This document shows positions 54,978 through 64,000 of a stretch of DNA of 64,000 nucleotides, in pieces. Below the pieces are notes generated by a model. It was not told the DNA's origin, searched no databases, and saw only the letters and a program-made list of their open reading frames with translations. Position 1 is the stretch's first letter, and every line of letters begins with the position of its first letter. Where the stretch lies: contig NZ_WLYI01000016.1 of assembly GCF_009707515.1 (NCBI RefSeq), forward strand, positions 62,001 through 126,000, in the 5' to 3' direction. This DNA comes from Pseudomonas karstica. GTDB taxonomy: Bacteria; Pseudomonadota; Gammaproteobacteria; Pseudomonadales; Pseudomonadaceae. Position numbers and translations under genes: made by a program.

Positions 54978-56198
54978 TTACTTACCCTGCCAGCGTTTCA
55001 GTACGAGGGTGGCGTTGGTGCCACCGAAGCCGAAGCTGTTGCTCATCACGGTGTTGATGGTTGCATCTTCACGGGTCTTGGTCAGGATTGGCATGTCGGC
55101 GACAGCCGGGTCCAGTTCCTCGATGTTGGCAGAACCTGCCATGAAGTTGCCTTCCATCATCAACAAGCAGTAGATCGCTTCGTGAACGCCAGCGGCGCCC
55201 AAGGAGTGACCCGACAGGCTCTTGGTAGAGCTGATGGCGGGAGCCTTGTCACCAAACACTGCACGTACGCCTTCCATTTCCTTGGAGTCGCCGACCGGAG
55301 TCGAGGTGCCGTGGGTGTTCAGGTAGTCGATCGGGGTGTCGACGGTGGCCATGGCCATTTGCATGCAGCGGATGGCACCTTCGCCACTCGGTGCAACCAT
55401 GTCGTAGCCATCGGAAGTGGCGCCGTAGCCGACGATTTCCGCGTAGATCTTCGCACCACGGGCCAGGGCGTGTTCCAGTTCCTCGACCACTACCATGCCG
55501 CCACCGCCGGCGATGACGAAGCCGTCACGCTTGGCGTCATAGGCACGGGAGGCTTTCTCCGGGGTCTCGTTGTACTGGGTGGACAGTGCACCCATGGCGT
55601 CGAACAGGAACGACTGGCTCCAATGTTCTTCTTCGCCGCCACCGGCGAACACGATGTCCTGCTTGCCCAGCTGGATCTGTTCGACCGCGGTACCGATGCA
55701 GTGAGCACTGGTGGCGCAAGCGGAAGAGATCGAGTAGTTCACGCCCTTGATCTGGAACGGCGTGGCCAGGCAGGCGGAGACGGTACTGCCCATGGTCCGC
55801 GTGACACGGTACGGGCCGACACGCTTGACGCCTTTCTCGCGCAGGATGTCCAGTGCTTCCATCTGGTTCAAGGTCGACGCGCCGCCGGAGCCGGCGATCA
55901 GGCCGGTGCGCGGGTTGGAAACCTGTTCGTCGGTCAGGCCGGAATCAGTGATCGCATCCTTCATGGCCAGGTAGGCGTAGGCGGCTGCGTGGCCGACGAA
56001 GCGATAGATCTTGCGATCGATCAGCTCTTCGAGGGGGAGGTCGATGGAGCCGGAAACCTGGCTACGCAGACCCATTTCGGCATATTCCGGGTTGAAGCGG
56101 ATGCCAGGGCGACTTGCACGCAGGTTAGCGGAGACGGTCTCTTTGTCATTGCCCAGGCACGAAACGATGCCTAGACCAGTGATAACGACGCGGCGCAT
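54978..56198 (-). CDS. fabB: 3-oxoacyl-ACP synthase I
   Basis: FabB extends acyl-ACP and is essential for unsaturated fatty acids. The 406-residue enzyme has catalytic Cys161 in [12 protein letters not shown], the two histidines in [18 protein letters not shown] and [18 protein letters not shown], and the C-terminal [12 protein letters not shown]. fabA lies 11 bases upstream on the same strand, as in other Pseudomonas, so both form one operon. Confidence 0.96.
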   Translation of the reverse strand: MRRVVITGLGIVSCLGNDKETVSANLRASRPGIRFNPEYAEMGLRSQVSGSIDLPLEELIDRKIYRFVGHAAAYAYLAMKDAITDSGLTDEQVSNPRTGLIAGSGGASTLNQMEALDILREKGVKRVGPYRVTRTMGSTVSACLATPFQIKGVNYSISSACATSAHCIGTAVEQIQLGKQDIVFAGGGEEEHWSQSFLFDAMGALSTQYNETPEKASRAYDAKRDGFVIAGGGGMVVVEELEHALARGAKIYAEIVGYGATSDGYDMVAPSGEGAIRCMQMAMATVDTPIDYLNTHGTSTPVGDSKEMEGVRAVFGDKAPAISSTKSLSGHSLGAAGVHEAIYCLLMMEGNFMAGSANIEELDPAVADMPILTKTREDATINTVMSNSFGFGGTNATLVLKRWQGK

Positions 56199-56209
56199 GC
56201 GGATAACCC

Positions 56210-56725
56210 TTAAAAGTTGTCAGTGGAAGTAAATACGCCGACCCGAAGGCCTTCGGCAGTATAAATCTCGCGACCGTCGACAGTCACCGAACCATCGGCA
56301 ATGGCCAGGTTCAGCTTGCCCTTGAGGACGCGTTTGATATGAATGTTGTAAGTGACCTTCTTGGCTGTTGGCAAGACCTGGCCAAAGAATTTCACTTCTC
56401 CCGAACCCAGGGCCCGGCCACGACCCGGCAGGTTCTGCCAGCCGAGGTAGAAGCCGACCAACTGCCACATGGCGTCGAGGCCCAGGCAGCCTGGCATCAC
56501 CGGATCACCTTCGAAATGGCAGGCGAAGAACCACAGGTCAGGAGTGATATCCAGCTCGGCGACCAATTCACCTTTGCCGTACTTGCCACCCTCTTCGCTG
56601 ATATGGGTGATTCGATCCACCATCAGCATGTTCGGGGCGGGCAGTTGCGCGTTACCTGGGCCGAACAGCTCACCGCGACTGCAGCGCAGCAGATCTTCCC
56701 GGGTAAAGGCGTTTTGTTTGGTCAT
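56210..56725 (-). CDS. fabA: 3-hydroxydecanoyl-ACP dehydratase/isomerase
   Basis: FabA dehydrates 3-hydroxydecanoyl-ACP and isomerises the product to cis-3-decenoyl-ACP, the branch point to unsaturated fatty acids. The 171-residue protein carries His70 and Asp84 in [27 protein letters not shown], the known catalytic pair. Ribosome site GGAGCT lies before the ATG. A palindrome at 56780-56797 may be its operator. Confidence 0.96.
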   Translation of the reverse strand: MTKQNAFTREDLLRCSRGELFGPGNAQLPAPNMLMVDRITHISEEGGKYGKGELVAELDITPDLWFFACHFEGDPVMPGCLGLDAMWQLVGFYLGWQNLPGRGRALGSGEVKFFGQVLPTAKKVTYNIHIKRVLKGKLNLAIADGSVTVDGREIYTAEGLRVGVFTSTDNF

Positions 56726-56779
56726 GCGAGCTCCTCAATAATCCCATGCGGCAGGGTAGGGCAAATCTTCCCGACCGAC

Positions 56780-56797
56780 TGAAGCGTTCATGCTTCA
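56780..56797. promoter_or_regulatory. Palindrome TGAAGC-N6-GCTTCA upstream of fabA
   Basis: Inverted six-base arms 55-72 bases before the fabA ATG. In P. aeruginosa the TetR regulator DesT binds a palindrome before fabAB; I cannot confirm that this is the same sequence. The remaining 56798-56973 spacer holds no recognised site. Confidence 0.4.
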
Positions 56798-56973
56798 CAT
56801 CGACAGCCTACACATAGACTATTGCGTTGTAGTGAAAGTCACAGCATCAAGGACATGAATGTACACTTGTGCACTGAAAATATAAACCGGGCTGGTTTTC
56901 AGGCCCGTTCGGGTGCCTAAGACTGCCGCACTTTCGCCTTTCACGCCAGTCGCAGTTAGTCGATGGCGGCCAT

Positions 56974-58875
56974 CTACTGAACCCAGCGCTGTAGGATTTG
57001 CTGCAAATCCATGCGTTTGAACGGCTTCGCCAGGTAATCGTTCATTCCGGCGGCCAGGCAAGCTTCGCGGTCGCCCTGCAAGGCGTTGGCGGTGAGGGCG
57101 ATGATCGGTAGATCGGCGCAGCCGGGCAGTTGACGAATCTGTCGAGTGGCTTCGTAACCGTCGATCCTCGGTAGCCGGCAATCCATCAGGATGGCAGTAA
57201 AAATCAGGCTTTCGGCACTGCGAATCGCCTCGGCACCGTCGGTGGCGATACTGACCTCGAACCCGAGGCTGCGCAGCATGGCTTCGACCACTGTGCGGTT
57301 GACCGGGTTGTCTTCCACCAGCAGGATATTGCGCCCCTCGCCGTTACTGGTTTTACCCTGAGCGTCTGGCGCGATGGCCGGTAGGCTTTGCTGATAGATC
57401 GCCAAGGGGATTTCTAGGGTAAATACCGAGCCCTGACCTTCTACGCTCTGCGCACGTAAGGTGCCACCCATGCGTTCGGCCAGGGTGCGTGCAATGGGCA
57501 AACCCAGGCCGGTGCCGCCGTAACGCCTTGAGATGGAGCTGTCGGCTTGTTGGAAGGCGTCGAACATCAACTCCAGTGATTCGGCCGAAATACCTATCCC
57601 GCTGTCGCGCACAGTGCAGGTGAACCACAGCAGTTCATGGTCCAGGGTCTGCCAGTGAGGTTCGATGGTGATGGTGCCATGCTCTGTGAACTTGAGGGCG
57701 TTGCCGATCAGGTTCACGAGTATCTGCCGGATTCGCGTCGGATCACCCTGGACCTGCAATGAGTCCATGCCCGAGAGTATCGATAATTTCAGCTCCAGCC
57801 CGCGCTGCATGGCCCTGTGCTGGAAGGCTTGGGCACAACTGTTGATCAGCTCGACCAGGTTGAACGGGATATGCTCAAGTTCCAGGGCTGCTCGTTCGAT
57901 GCGCGAGAAGTCGAGGATGTCGTTGATGACCTTGAGCAGGTGCTCAGTGGACTCGCAGGCCAGTGCCGCATACTCGGTCTGCTCCTCGGTCATGTCGGTG
58001 GTTTCAAGCAGTTGCAGCATGCCCAGCACTCCGTTCATCGGGGTGCGTAGTTCGTGGCTCATCATTGCCAGGAAGTCCGATTTGGCATTGTTTGCCTGCT
58101 CGGCTTCCTCGCGGGTCTGGATCAATTGGGCCATGGCCTGGTGCTGCTCGCGGCTGGCCTGATTGAGCCCCTCTGCGAGGTTGTTGATGTGGCGGGACAG
58201 GTCGCCCAGTTCCGAGTCATCGACAATCGGCAGCGGCGTCTTGTAGTCGCCCTGCTGGATGGCCTTGACCGCATGCCCCATGGCGCTGATCGGTTGCGAC
58301 AGGCTGGCAGCCAGGCGGCGGGCCAGCAGGAAGGTAAAGAGCAAGGCAAACAGCGCCAGAACTGCTGCCTTGAACAGGATTTCCTGTTGGCGCTGGCTGA
58401 AGGCGTCGTTGGACATGCCGACGATCACCCGACCCAGGTAGTCCGCTTGCGGTACCTTGGGCTGCACGCTGCTGTCCTGGAAAAAGTCATTGCCCAACTG
58501 GATATGTTGCAGGCGTATCGGCGCCTGGAACACTTTCACCGACAGTGAGCGGTCGTGTTTTTTCGAAGGTTGTTCGACATAGACCAGGATGTTCTCCGTG
58601 CTGTCCTGGATTTCCAGGAAGCGCACATGAGGCGTGGCCAGGGTGGCGCGCAACAGGCTTTCCAATACATCGTTATTGCCGGAAATCACGCCGTACTCGG
58701 TGGCCGGGGCTAATTGGTTGGCGATCAATTGACCGGTGTGGTCCAGTTCCTGGCGCAAGTCCTGGATCCGCACGAAGGTAAAGAAACTGATCAACAGCAA
58801 CGTCAGCAACAACGCCGGGCCCAGGGTGATGATCTGAGTGCGGGTACTGATATCCCAACGGCGACGGAAGGTCAT
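56974..58875 (-). CDS. Hybrid sensor histidine kinase (PA1611-like)
   Basis: The 633-residue protein has TM1 at about residues 15-36, a periplasmic sensor region to 165, TM2 at 167-187 and HAMP at about 188-240. HisKA follows with His274 in MMSHELRTPMNGVLGML, then an HATPase domain (GNALKFTEHG, DSGIGISAESL, GTGLGLPIARTLAERMGG) and a receiver with phospho-acceptor Asp565 in AILMDCRLPRIDGYEA. There is no HPt domain, so output must pass to a separate protein. The N-terminal layout resembles GacS/BarA. Position next to fabA matches P. aeruginosa PA1611, a kinase reported to interact with RetS (memory). The ATG overlaps the upstream stop as ATGA. Confidence 0.9.
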   Translation of the reverse strand: MTFRRRWDISTRTQIITLGPALLLTLLLISFFTFVRIQDLRQELDHTGQLIANQLAPATEYGVISGNNDVLESLLRATLATPHVRFLEIQDSTENILVYVEQPSKKHDRSLSVKVFQAPIRLQHIQLGNDFFQDSSVQPKVPQADYLGRVIVGMSNDAFSQRQQEILFKAAVLALFALLFTFLLARRLAASLSQPISAMGHAVKAIQQGDYKTPLPIVDDSELGDLSRHINNLAEGLNQASREQHQAMAQLIQTREEAEQANNAKSDFLAMMSHELRTPMNGVLGMLQLLETTDMTEEQTEYAALACESTEHLLKVINDILDFSRIERAALELEHIPFNLVELINSCAQAFQHRAMQRGLELKLSILSGMDSLQVQGDPTRIRQILVNLIGNALKFTEHGTITIEPHWQTLDHELLWFTCTVRDSGIGISAESLELMFDAFQQADSSISRRYGGTGLGLPIARTLAERMGGTLRAQSVEGQGSVFTLEIPLAIYQQSLPAIAPDAQGKTSNGEGRNILLVEDNPVNRTVVEAMLRSLGFEVSIATDGAEAIRSAESLIFTAILMDCRLPRIDGYEATRQIRQLPGCADLPIIALTANALQGDREACLAAGMNDYLAKPFKRMDLQQILQRWVQ

Positions 58876-59804
58876 GGGTATTTTTCTCCTTCGGCCAATC
58901 GGACGGCGAGGGCGGCTTCGTCCACCTGTTCGATTCCCAGTGAGCGTGCGACTTGCGGGTTGCCCACGGCTTTGAAGTGTTCCGGGTACAGCGAGCGAGG
59001 CCAACTGGATGGCGTACGATCCAGCAGTCGGTCGAGTACATCCAGCCAATCGTTCTGGTCGCTGTAGGTGCTGGCCAGGCTGCCGGCCTTGACGAAGCCG
59101 GCGTTGGGCCCGATCAACGGCAACTGCCTGGCGTAACTGCTCAACAGCAGGTTCTTTGCGGTTTTCGGGTTATATAGTTGGGGATCGTCCAGGCCCAGCA
59201 GTACATCGCTGTTCTTGAACAGGGCTTGCAGCGGGCGACTGTCATTAATGTTGTCCCAGCGCTGAGGGACGATTTCCAGGCCCATGGGCGTGGCGTATCG
59301 CTGTAGCTCGTGGAGTAGGAACTCGCTGTCGAGGCTATACAGCACGCCAATGCGATGGGCTTGGGGCAAGATGTCGGCGATCAGGCGCAACTGGCGCTCC
59401 AGCGGTGGGTCGCTCCACAACAGGCTGATCTTCGCCGGCACGCTATGGCCCAGGCGCAATCGCGCTTGCAGGCGACTGATACGTAGCACCAGGGTCGGTG
59501 GGCCCTGGCTATCCTGCAAGCGCCAGTCGAGGCTTTGCAGGTCCAGCAGGATCAGGCGGGTACTGTCCGGCAAGAGTGCTGGCGCAGGAAGGTTTTTCAA
59601 CGGTGTGAATGTCACCCTGTCATCCGGGCGCTGCCGGCCCAGAGCCTGGACGAAAGCCTGGACCCCCGGGCCATCCTCTGCAGCGGTCAGCAGAATCTCG
59701 GCTGCCCAGTTCGGGGAGGTGAACAGCAGGCAGGCGGGCAGCAACCAATACCGCCAGAGACGGGCGGTAAGGAAACGGGTCATCCATGACAGAGTGCGGG
59801 GCAT
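58872..59804 (-). CDS. Periplasmic ABC-substrate-binding-like protein
   Basis: The 310-residue protein has a signal peptide (residues 1-35, ending WAA). Its two-lobed binding-protein pattern includes ILLTAAEDGPGVQAFVQALG, ISLLWSDPPLERQLRLIADILPQAHRIGVLYSLDSE and SDVLLGLDDPQLYN...LIGPNAGFVKAGSLASTYSD. This resembles the PF04392-type binding proteins. No permease is nearby. It is encoded between a TonB-dependent receptor and a histidine kinase, in contact with both genes, so a ligand-sensing role is more likely than transport (inference). An internal start at 59783 is possible. Confidence 0.82.
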   Translation of the reverse strand: MPRTLSWMTRFLTARLWRYWLLPACLLFTSPNWAAEILLTAAEDGPGVQAFVQALGRQRPDDRVTFTPLKNLPAPALLPDSTRLILLDLQSLDWRLQDSQGPPTLVLRISRLQARLRLGHSVPAKISLLWSDPPLERQLRLIADILPQAHRIGVLYSLDSEFLLHELQRYATPMGLEIVPQRWDNINDSRPLQALFKNSDVLLGLDDPQLYNPKTAKNLLLSSYARQLPLIGPNAGFVKAGSLASTYSDQNDWLDVLDRLLDRTPSSWPRSLYPEHFKAVGNPQVARSLGIEQVDEAALAVRLAEGEKYP

Positions 59805-61925
59805 CTAGAATTCTAGCTCCGCACTGAAGTAGAGCACGTGGCGATGGTCGTAGTTGTTGTCGGCCCAGGTGGTGGGCTGGTTATCGAGCCGTTGCTGCAA
59901 CATGCCGGCCAGTTCCAGGTTGGCCTTGCCCAAGGCAATGCGCTTGGCTACCCGCATATCGACCCGTTCGAAGCGATATTGGTTGAGGGCGTCATTGCCA
60001 TAATAGAACAGCGCGCTGGACCAGCCCTGGCCCCATTCCCGCAGCCAGCCGGCGGAGCCGCTGTTACGGGCGGTCTGCTGTTGATCGAGAGGGTTGGTAG
60101 CGCTGGCATCGACATAAGCATAAGTCAGCCGCAGCCGATCGGCGGCACTTACACGCCAGTCGAGTTGGGTTTCGATGCCGGTAAAACGTGAGCGGTTGGT
60201 GTTACTGGCGATGTACTGGTTGTTACGCAGCGGCTCGCTGATCATTTCGGTGACTTCATCATAGAACAGCTTCACGTCGACATTGAGTCCGATGTCGGTA
60301 AAAAAACCGTTGTAGCCCAGCTCTCGGGAGCGCATCAGCTCCTGGTCGAGATCGCCCGGGCCACGGGTCTTGACGAAGTATTGGCCCGAGTTCTGTCCAT
60401 AGGCCGGGGAATCAAGGTTGGTGACCCGGTAGCTCCAGTTGACGTTGTTCTCGAACATGTCTGGGGAACGGATGGCTTCGGAGTACACCGCCCGCAGGCC
60501 GTGGCGCGGGTTGATCAGGTAGTTGACAGCGATCCGTGGCGTCAGGGAGTTGCCACTCAGGTGAGTGTTCTCGAACATCGCGCCGCCCTGCAGCAGCCAA
60601 TGCTCGTTGGCCCGCCATTCCAGGTGGCCGAACAGGCGCCAGGTGTTGTCGTCCAGGGTACCGTTGAAGTACGTGTCGGAGTCGGCGCGGTCGTAGCGGT
60701 AGTTCATGCCGCTGACCAGGCGCAGGCTGTCGGTCAGGCTAAGGGTGTCTTGCAGCTCCAAGTCGTAGCGGCTTTCCCGGGTACTTTGGTCGATAGTGCC
60801 GCAGACGCTGTCTTTGCCGCCGCTTTTCCATTGTTCAAGCACCTGGGTGGCCAGGGCCTGCTCGGCAGCGCTGCCTGGTGGTGCGGCGTCCTGGCTGTAG
60901 GCCTCCATGTGCCTGGACAATTGCTCGGCGTAGTTGGAGTTGAGCTGCCAGAGCTGGGTCAACTCCGGGCTGAACGAGACCTTGGCGTCGCAGGCTTTCC
61001 AGAGCTGCCGGCGATCCCACTGCTGGGCCGAGCCTTGGATATAAAGACTGTGCTCGGGGCTGAAATCGAAGTTCCAGCGTAGCGAACCGGCATAGTCCTT
61101 GGCGGTGACGTCGGAGTTGGTACCGCCTTCGGTAATGCCGGAAAACACGGGTTTGTAGGTATAAGGGCGCTGATTACTGCCTTCCTTGGCACTGAATTGC
61201 CAGTCAATGCTTTGTTGCTGGTTCAGGGTCTGGCTGACGGCCAGGCTGAAGCGGTTCAGGCGGCGGCTGTCGCGACGGTCGGTGCCGAGGGCGTTGCTGT
61301 CAAAGCCATCATCCTGCTGCCCGGAAACAGACAACCGCAGGTCGCCGGTTTCCCAGCCGATGCCTTGGCTGGCGTAATAGTCATTGATCCCTCGTTCGCC
61401 CCGGGTGACTTTAATTCGCGTGCCCTGGCTGTTGGCCGGCGACCGGGTGAGAATGTTGACCACCGCCATCAGCGCGTTGGCGCCGTAGCTGACGGTGTTG
61501 GGGCCGCGGAAGACCTCGATGCGCTCGATGTCCTCCATGGCCACTGGGATATCGCTCCAGTCCACAGTGGCCAGGCCGGCGCGGTATACCGAGCGCCCAT
61601 CGATCAAAACCTGCATGCGTCGCGCGTCGCTGGCGTTGGTGCCATGGTAGTTGACGGCCGCCTGGTTGCCGGTGGTGTAGCCGACCATCATCCCAGGCAC
61701 CAGGCGCAGCAATTCGGCGATGTCCCGTGCGCCGCTGGCCTTGATCAACTCACTATCGATCACCGTCATACTGCCGGGCACGGCCGCGGCCGACTGCTTG
61801 AGCCGAGTGGCGGTCAGCACCTGAGGCAGCGGTTGGTTGTCGAGGAAAAGATCATCGGCGAACAACGGACCACTGAACAACAATGCCAGAAAGAGGGATG
61901 AGCGAGGAGGAGGGCCCAAATACAC
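59805..61925 (-). CDS. TonB-dependent outer-membrane receptor
   Basis: The 706-residue protein has a signal peptide (residues 1-23, ending LFA) and an N-terminal segment LPQVLTATRLKQS that may serve as the TonB box. The plug domain (GSMTVIDSELIKASGARDIAELLRLVPGMMVGY, IERIEVFRGPNTVSYGANALMAVVNI) is followed by a beta barrel to the terminal phenylalanine (YFSAELEF). It lacks the extra N-terminal domain of FecA-type signalling receptors. The ligand is unknown. Its TAG stop is directly followed by the next gene's ATG. From memory PA1613 occupies this place in P. aeruginosa. Confidence 0.92.
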   Translation of the reverse strand: MYLGPPPRSSLFLALLFSGPLFADDLFLDNQPLPQVLTATRLKQSAAAVPGSMTVIDSELIKASGARDIAELLRLVPGMMVGYTTGNQAAVNYHGTNASDARRMQVLIDGRSVYRAGLATVDWSDIPVAMEDIERIEVFRGPNTVSYGANALMAVVNILTRSPANSQGTRIKVTRGERGINDYYASQGIGWETGDLRLSVSGQQDDGFDSNALGTDRRDSRRLNRFSLAVSQTLNQQQSIDWQFSAKEGSNQRPYTYKPVFSGITEGGTNSDVTAKDYAGSLRWNFDFSPEHSLYIQGSAQQWDRRQLWKACDAKVSFSPELTQLWQLNSNYAEQLSRHMEAYSQDAAPPGSAAEQALATQVLEQWKSGGKDSVCGTIDQSTRESRYDLELQDTLSLTDSLRLVSGMNYRYDRADSDTYFNGTLDDNTWRLFGHLEWRANEHWLLQGGAMFENTHLSGNSLTPRIAVNYLINPRHGLRAVYSEAIRSPDMFENNVNWSYRVTNLDSPAYGQNSGQYFVKTRGPGDLDQELMRSRELGYNGFFTDIGLNVDVKLFYDEVTEMISEPLRNNQYIASNTNRSRFTGIETQLDWRVSAADRLRLTYAYVDASATNPLDQQQTARNSGSAGWLREWGQGWSSALFYYGNDALNQYRFERVDMRVAKRIALGKANLELAGMLQQRLDNQPTTWADNNYDHRHVLYFSAELEF

Positions 61926-62121
61926 GGCACGGCCTTGATAGTGACTATATAGCCGCTCATGTTAACTGAGGTGAGGGCTTTTACCAGTCGTCGCCTTTGC
62001 AATTACCTTGCGCAAACGCACCATTTTCCGACAAACACGGGAATTTACGCGGGGGCTGGCCCCTGACGGGTCGCCCCGTATAATGCCGTCATCGCCACTG
62101 GTATGGATTAACGGATTGCAT

Positions 62122-63147
62122 ATGACTGAACAGCGCCCTATTGCGGTCCTGGGAGGCGGAAGTTTTGGTACCGCCGTGGCTAACCTGTTGGCTGAAAACG
62201 GTCATCGGGTGCACCAGTGGATGCGTGACCCCGAACAGGCCGAGGCCATTCGGGTCAATCGGGAAAACCCGCGTTACCTTAAAGGTATCAAGATTCACCC
62301 GGCAGTCGAGCCCGTCACCGACCTGCTGGCAACGTTGACCGCCTGCGACCTGTGCTTTGTCGCCCTGCCGTCCAGTGCCTTGCGTTCAGTGCTGGCCCCC
62401 CACGCAGAGTGCCTGGCCGGCAAGCTGCTGGTCAGCCTGACCAAGGGTATTGAGGCCCACACCTTCAAGCTGATGAGCGAAATTCTTCAAGAGATTGCTC
62501 CCCAGGCACGTATCGGCGTGTTGTCCGGGCCGAACCTGGCGCGGGAAGTGGCCGAGCATGCCTTGACCGCCACCGTGGTGGCCAGTGAGGATGAGGTTCT
62601 CTGCGAGCGGGTTCAAGAGGTCCTGCATGGCCGTACCTTCCGGGTCTACGCCAGTGCTGACCGTTTCGGCGTGGAGTTGGGAGGGGCGTTGAAAAACGTC
62701 TACGCGATTATCGCTGGCATGGCCGTGGCCCTGGGCATGGGGGAAAACACCAAAAGCATGCTGATCACCCGTGCGTTGGCGGAGATGACCCGGTTTGCGG
62801 TCAACCAGGGCGCCAATCCGATGACCTTCCTCGGCCTGGCCGGCGTCGGCGACCTGATCGTCACCTGCTCATCGCCGAAAAGTCGCAACTACCAAGTAGG
62901 TTTCGCCCTGGGCCAGGGCTTGAGCCTGGAAGACGCCGTGACTCGCCTGGGCGAAGTGGCCGAAGGGGTCAATACCCTCAAGGTATTGAAAACCAAGGCC
63001 CAGGAAGTCGGAGTGTATATGCCGCTGGTCGCCGGGTTGCACGCGATCCTGTTTGAAGGGCGCACTTTGAACCAGGTTATCGAGTTGCTGATGCGTGCCG
63101 AGCCGAAAACCGATGTCGATTTTATTTCCACCAGTGGTTTCAATTGA
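62122..63147 (+). CDS. gpsA: Glycerol-3-phosphate dehydrogenase (NAD(P)+)
   Basis: GpsA makes sn-glycerol 3-phosphate for phospholipids. The 341-residue enzyme has the dinucleotide site [20 protein letters not shown], the KGIE region [13 protein letters not shown] near residue 107, the catalytic lysine in [25 protein letters not shown] near 193 and the late substrate region [19 protein letters not shown]. The start at 62122 ([13 protein letters not shown]) is standard; a frame back to 62008 is rejected. Confidence 0.95.
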   Translation: MTEQRPIAVLGGGSFGTAVANLLAENGHRVHQWMRDPEQAEAIRVNRENPRYLKGIKIHPAVEPVTDLLATLTACDLCFVALPSSALRSVLAPHAECLAGKLLVSLTKGIEAHTFKLMSEILQEIAPQARIGVLSGPNLAREVAEHALTATVVASEDEVLCERVQEVLHGRTFRVYASADRFGVELGGALKNVYAIIAGMAVALGMGENTKSMLITRALAEMTRFAVNQGANPMTFLGLAGVGDLIVTCSSPKSRNYQVGFALGQGLSLEDAVTRLGEVAEGVNTLKVLKTKAQEVGVYMPLVAGLHAILFEGRTLNQVIELLMRAEPKTDVDFISTSGFN

Positions 63148-63157
63148 GGAACGCGTC

Positions 63158-63505
63158 ATGAACGATCCGAAAGCAGCACCCAAGTACGAGTCCATTGTTC
63201 TGCGTGTTCTGTGGATGTTGGTGTTTGCCCTGGTGTGGCAAGTGGCGCAGTTTCTCCTGGGCGCGCTGGTGGTGGTGCAGTTGGTTTACCGTCTGGTCTA
63301 CGGGGCGCCAAACCTGAGCTTGATGAATTTTGGCGACAGCCTGAGCCAGTTCCTGGCGCAGATTGGCCGCTTCGGCAGTTTTCACAGCGACCAGAAACCC
63401 TGGCCGTTCGCCGATTGGCCCACTCCACGCGCACCGGAAGGTGAAGCTGCCCACAGCGTGCCGCCCGCGCCGCACCCGGCCCGCGATGAAGAGCCGAAGC
63501 TGTGA
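63158..63505 (+). CDS. DUF4389 membrane protein
   Basis: The 115-residue protein has one long hydrophobic region (residues 14-45: LRVLWMLVFALVWQVAQFLL). The family stretch LVYGAPNLSLMNFGDSLSQFLAQIGRF is followed by a charged proline-rich tail. Function unknown. It lies 10 bases after gpsA and its stop overlaps the sixA start, so the three are probably one operon. TGAGGAACG provides the ribosome site. Confidence 0.85.
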   Translation: MNDPKAAPKYESIVLRVLWMLVFALVWQVAQFLLGALVVVQLVYRLVYGAPNLSLMNFGDSLSQFLAQIGRFGSFHSDQKPWPFADWPTPRAPEGEAAHSVPPAPHPARDEEPKL

Positions 63506-63951
63506 AAGTGTGGGTATTGCGTCACGGCGAAGCTGAAGGGCATGCCCGCACTGATGCCGAGCGCAACCTGACCGATCATGGCCGTAAAGAAGTGCTGCGC
63601 AGTGCGGCGCATCTGATTGGCCAACCGATCCAGGCCATCATCGCCAGCCCTTATGTGCGGGCGCAGCAGACGGCGCAGTTGGTGCGTGAAGTGCTGGGGT
63701 TCGAGCCGCAGATTCTGACGGTACCTTGGCTGACGCCGGAGAGTAGTCCGGAGCAGGTGCTGGATCACCTTGAGACTGATGACAATGTGTTGCTGGTGAG
63801 CCATCAACCGTTGGTGGGGAGCCTGATCTGTTTTATGCAGCATGGTCACCTGAGTCAGCCGCAGCCCATGGGTACCGCGAATTTGGCGGAGTTGGAGGGG
63901 AAGTCTGCACTGGCTGGGTTGATGGGCTTGAATAGCGTCAAGAACCCGTAG
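63502..63951 (+). CDS. sixA: Phosphohistidine phosphatase SixA
   Basis: The 149-residue histidine-phosphatase protein begins MKVWVLRHGEAEGHARTDAE with the RHG motif at residues 7-9 and a second catalytic histidine in LLVSHQPLVG near residue 100. SixA removes phosphate from HPt or phosphotransferase-system histidines in E. coli. Start is a GTG forming GTGA with the previous stop. The final 49 bases of the window after the stop show nothing recognisable. Confidence 0.9.
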   Translation: MKVWVLRHGEAEGHARTDAERNLTDHGRKEVLRSAAHLIGQPIQAIIASPYVRAQQTAQLVREVLGFEPQILTVPWLTPESSPEQVLDHLETDDNVLLVSHQPLVGSLICFMQHGHLSQPQPMGTANLAELEGKSALAGLMGLNSVKNP

Positions 63952-64000
63952 ACGATCAGTTGGTTCCGGTGCGACTCGGTTGGGGGGTGTATATCCGTTG

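Overview
The window is a chromosomal segment of a fluorescent-type Pseudomonas, probably the P. fluorescens group. The evidence is GC-rich coding sequence throughout, a P. aeruginosa-like gene order in several blocks (sdhCDAB-sucAB-lpdG-sucCD; pyk-glycerate kinase-glxR-hyi-gcl; fabA-fabB next to a hybrid kinase and gpsA), and several families of short intergenic repeats typical of that group, including REPINs built on the GTAGGAGCGAGCTTGCTCGCGA core. All gene names rest on reading the translated sequence; no database search was possible.

Layout. 1-8793: phosphonate uptake and C-P lyase operon, phnD (3' end only), phnE, phnF, phnGHIJKLMNP. From phnF to phnP the genes touch or overlap. 8794-11100: an AT-rich gap, an orphan serralysin-type RTX metalloprotease with an unusual proline-rich tail, and a 24-codon remnant resembling a HicA toxin. 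11104-15286: minus-strand genes for an MFS exporter, a sulfate-binding protein, a voltage-gated K+ channel with a zinc ribbon, and a urea transporter. 15398-23264: glyoxylate/glycerate assimilation (pyruvate kinase, glycerate 2-kinase, GlxR, Hyi, Gcl), a GlcG/HbpS-like protein and a TetR regulator. 23416-28744: a DUF808 membrane protein, an MlaA-like protein with an alpha/beta hydrolase, a small membrane protein ending inside a REP, and a GH17 membrane protein. 29074-32087: a betaine-type binding protein, then a DUF485-ActP acetate permease pair. 32218-45253: citrate synthase divergent from sdhCDAB-sucAB-lpdG-sucCD, the core of the TCA cycle. 45697-52881: BrnQ, a DUF599 protein, a small lipoprotein, HtpG with a visible heat-shock promoter, a dienelactone-hydrolase-like protein, a pirin and an OsmC-like protein. 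53020-54574: two exported proteins. 54978-61925: fabB, fabA, then an operon of TonB-dependent receptor, periplasmic binding protein and hybrid histidine kinase. 62122-63951: gpsA, a DUF4389 protein and sixA.

How the parts work together. The phn block imports phosphonates and cleaves the C-P bond to give 5-phosphoribosyl-1-pyrophosphate. The gcl block turns two glyoxylates into tartronate semialdehyde, then glycerate, 2-phosphoglycerate and pyruvate. The sdh-suc-lpd run with gltA covers citrate synthesis and the 2-oxoglutarate to fumarate steps. fabA/fabB make unsaturated fatty acids.

Most worth a second look: the serralysin with a C-terminal extension beyond the usual secretion signal; the translationally linked receptor/binding protein/kinase operon, which looks like a complete sensing pathway; two identical TTGTATACAA palindromes in the gcl divergent promoter region; a terminator-like hairpin directly before phnF; and three genes whose 3' ends lie inside REPINs. 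I did not see a prophage, IS element, CRISPR array, tRNA or rRNA.
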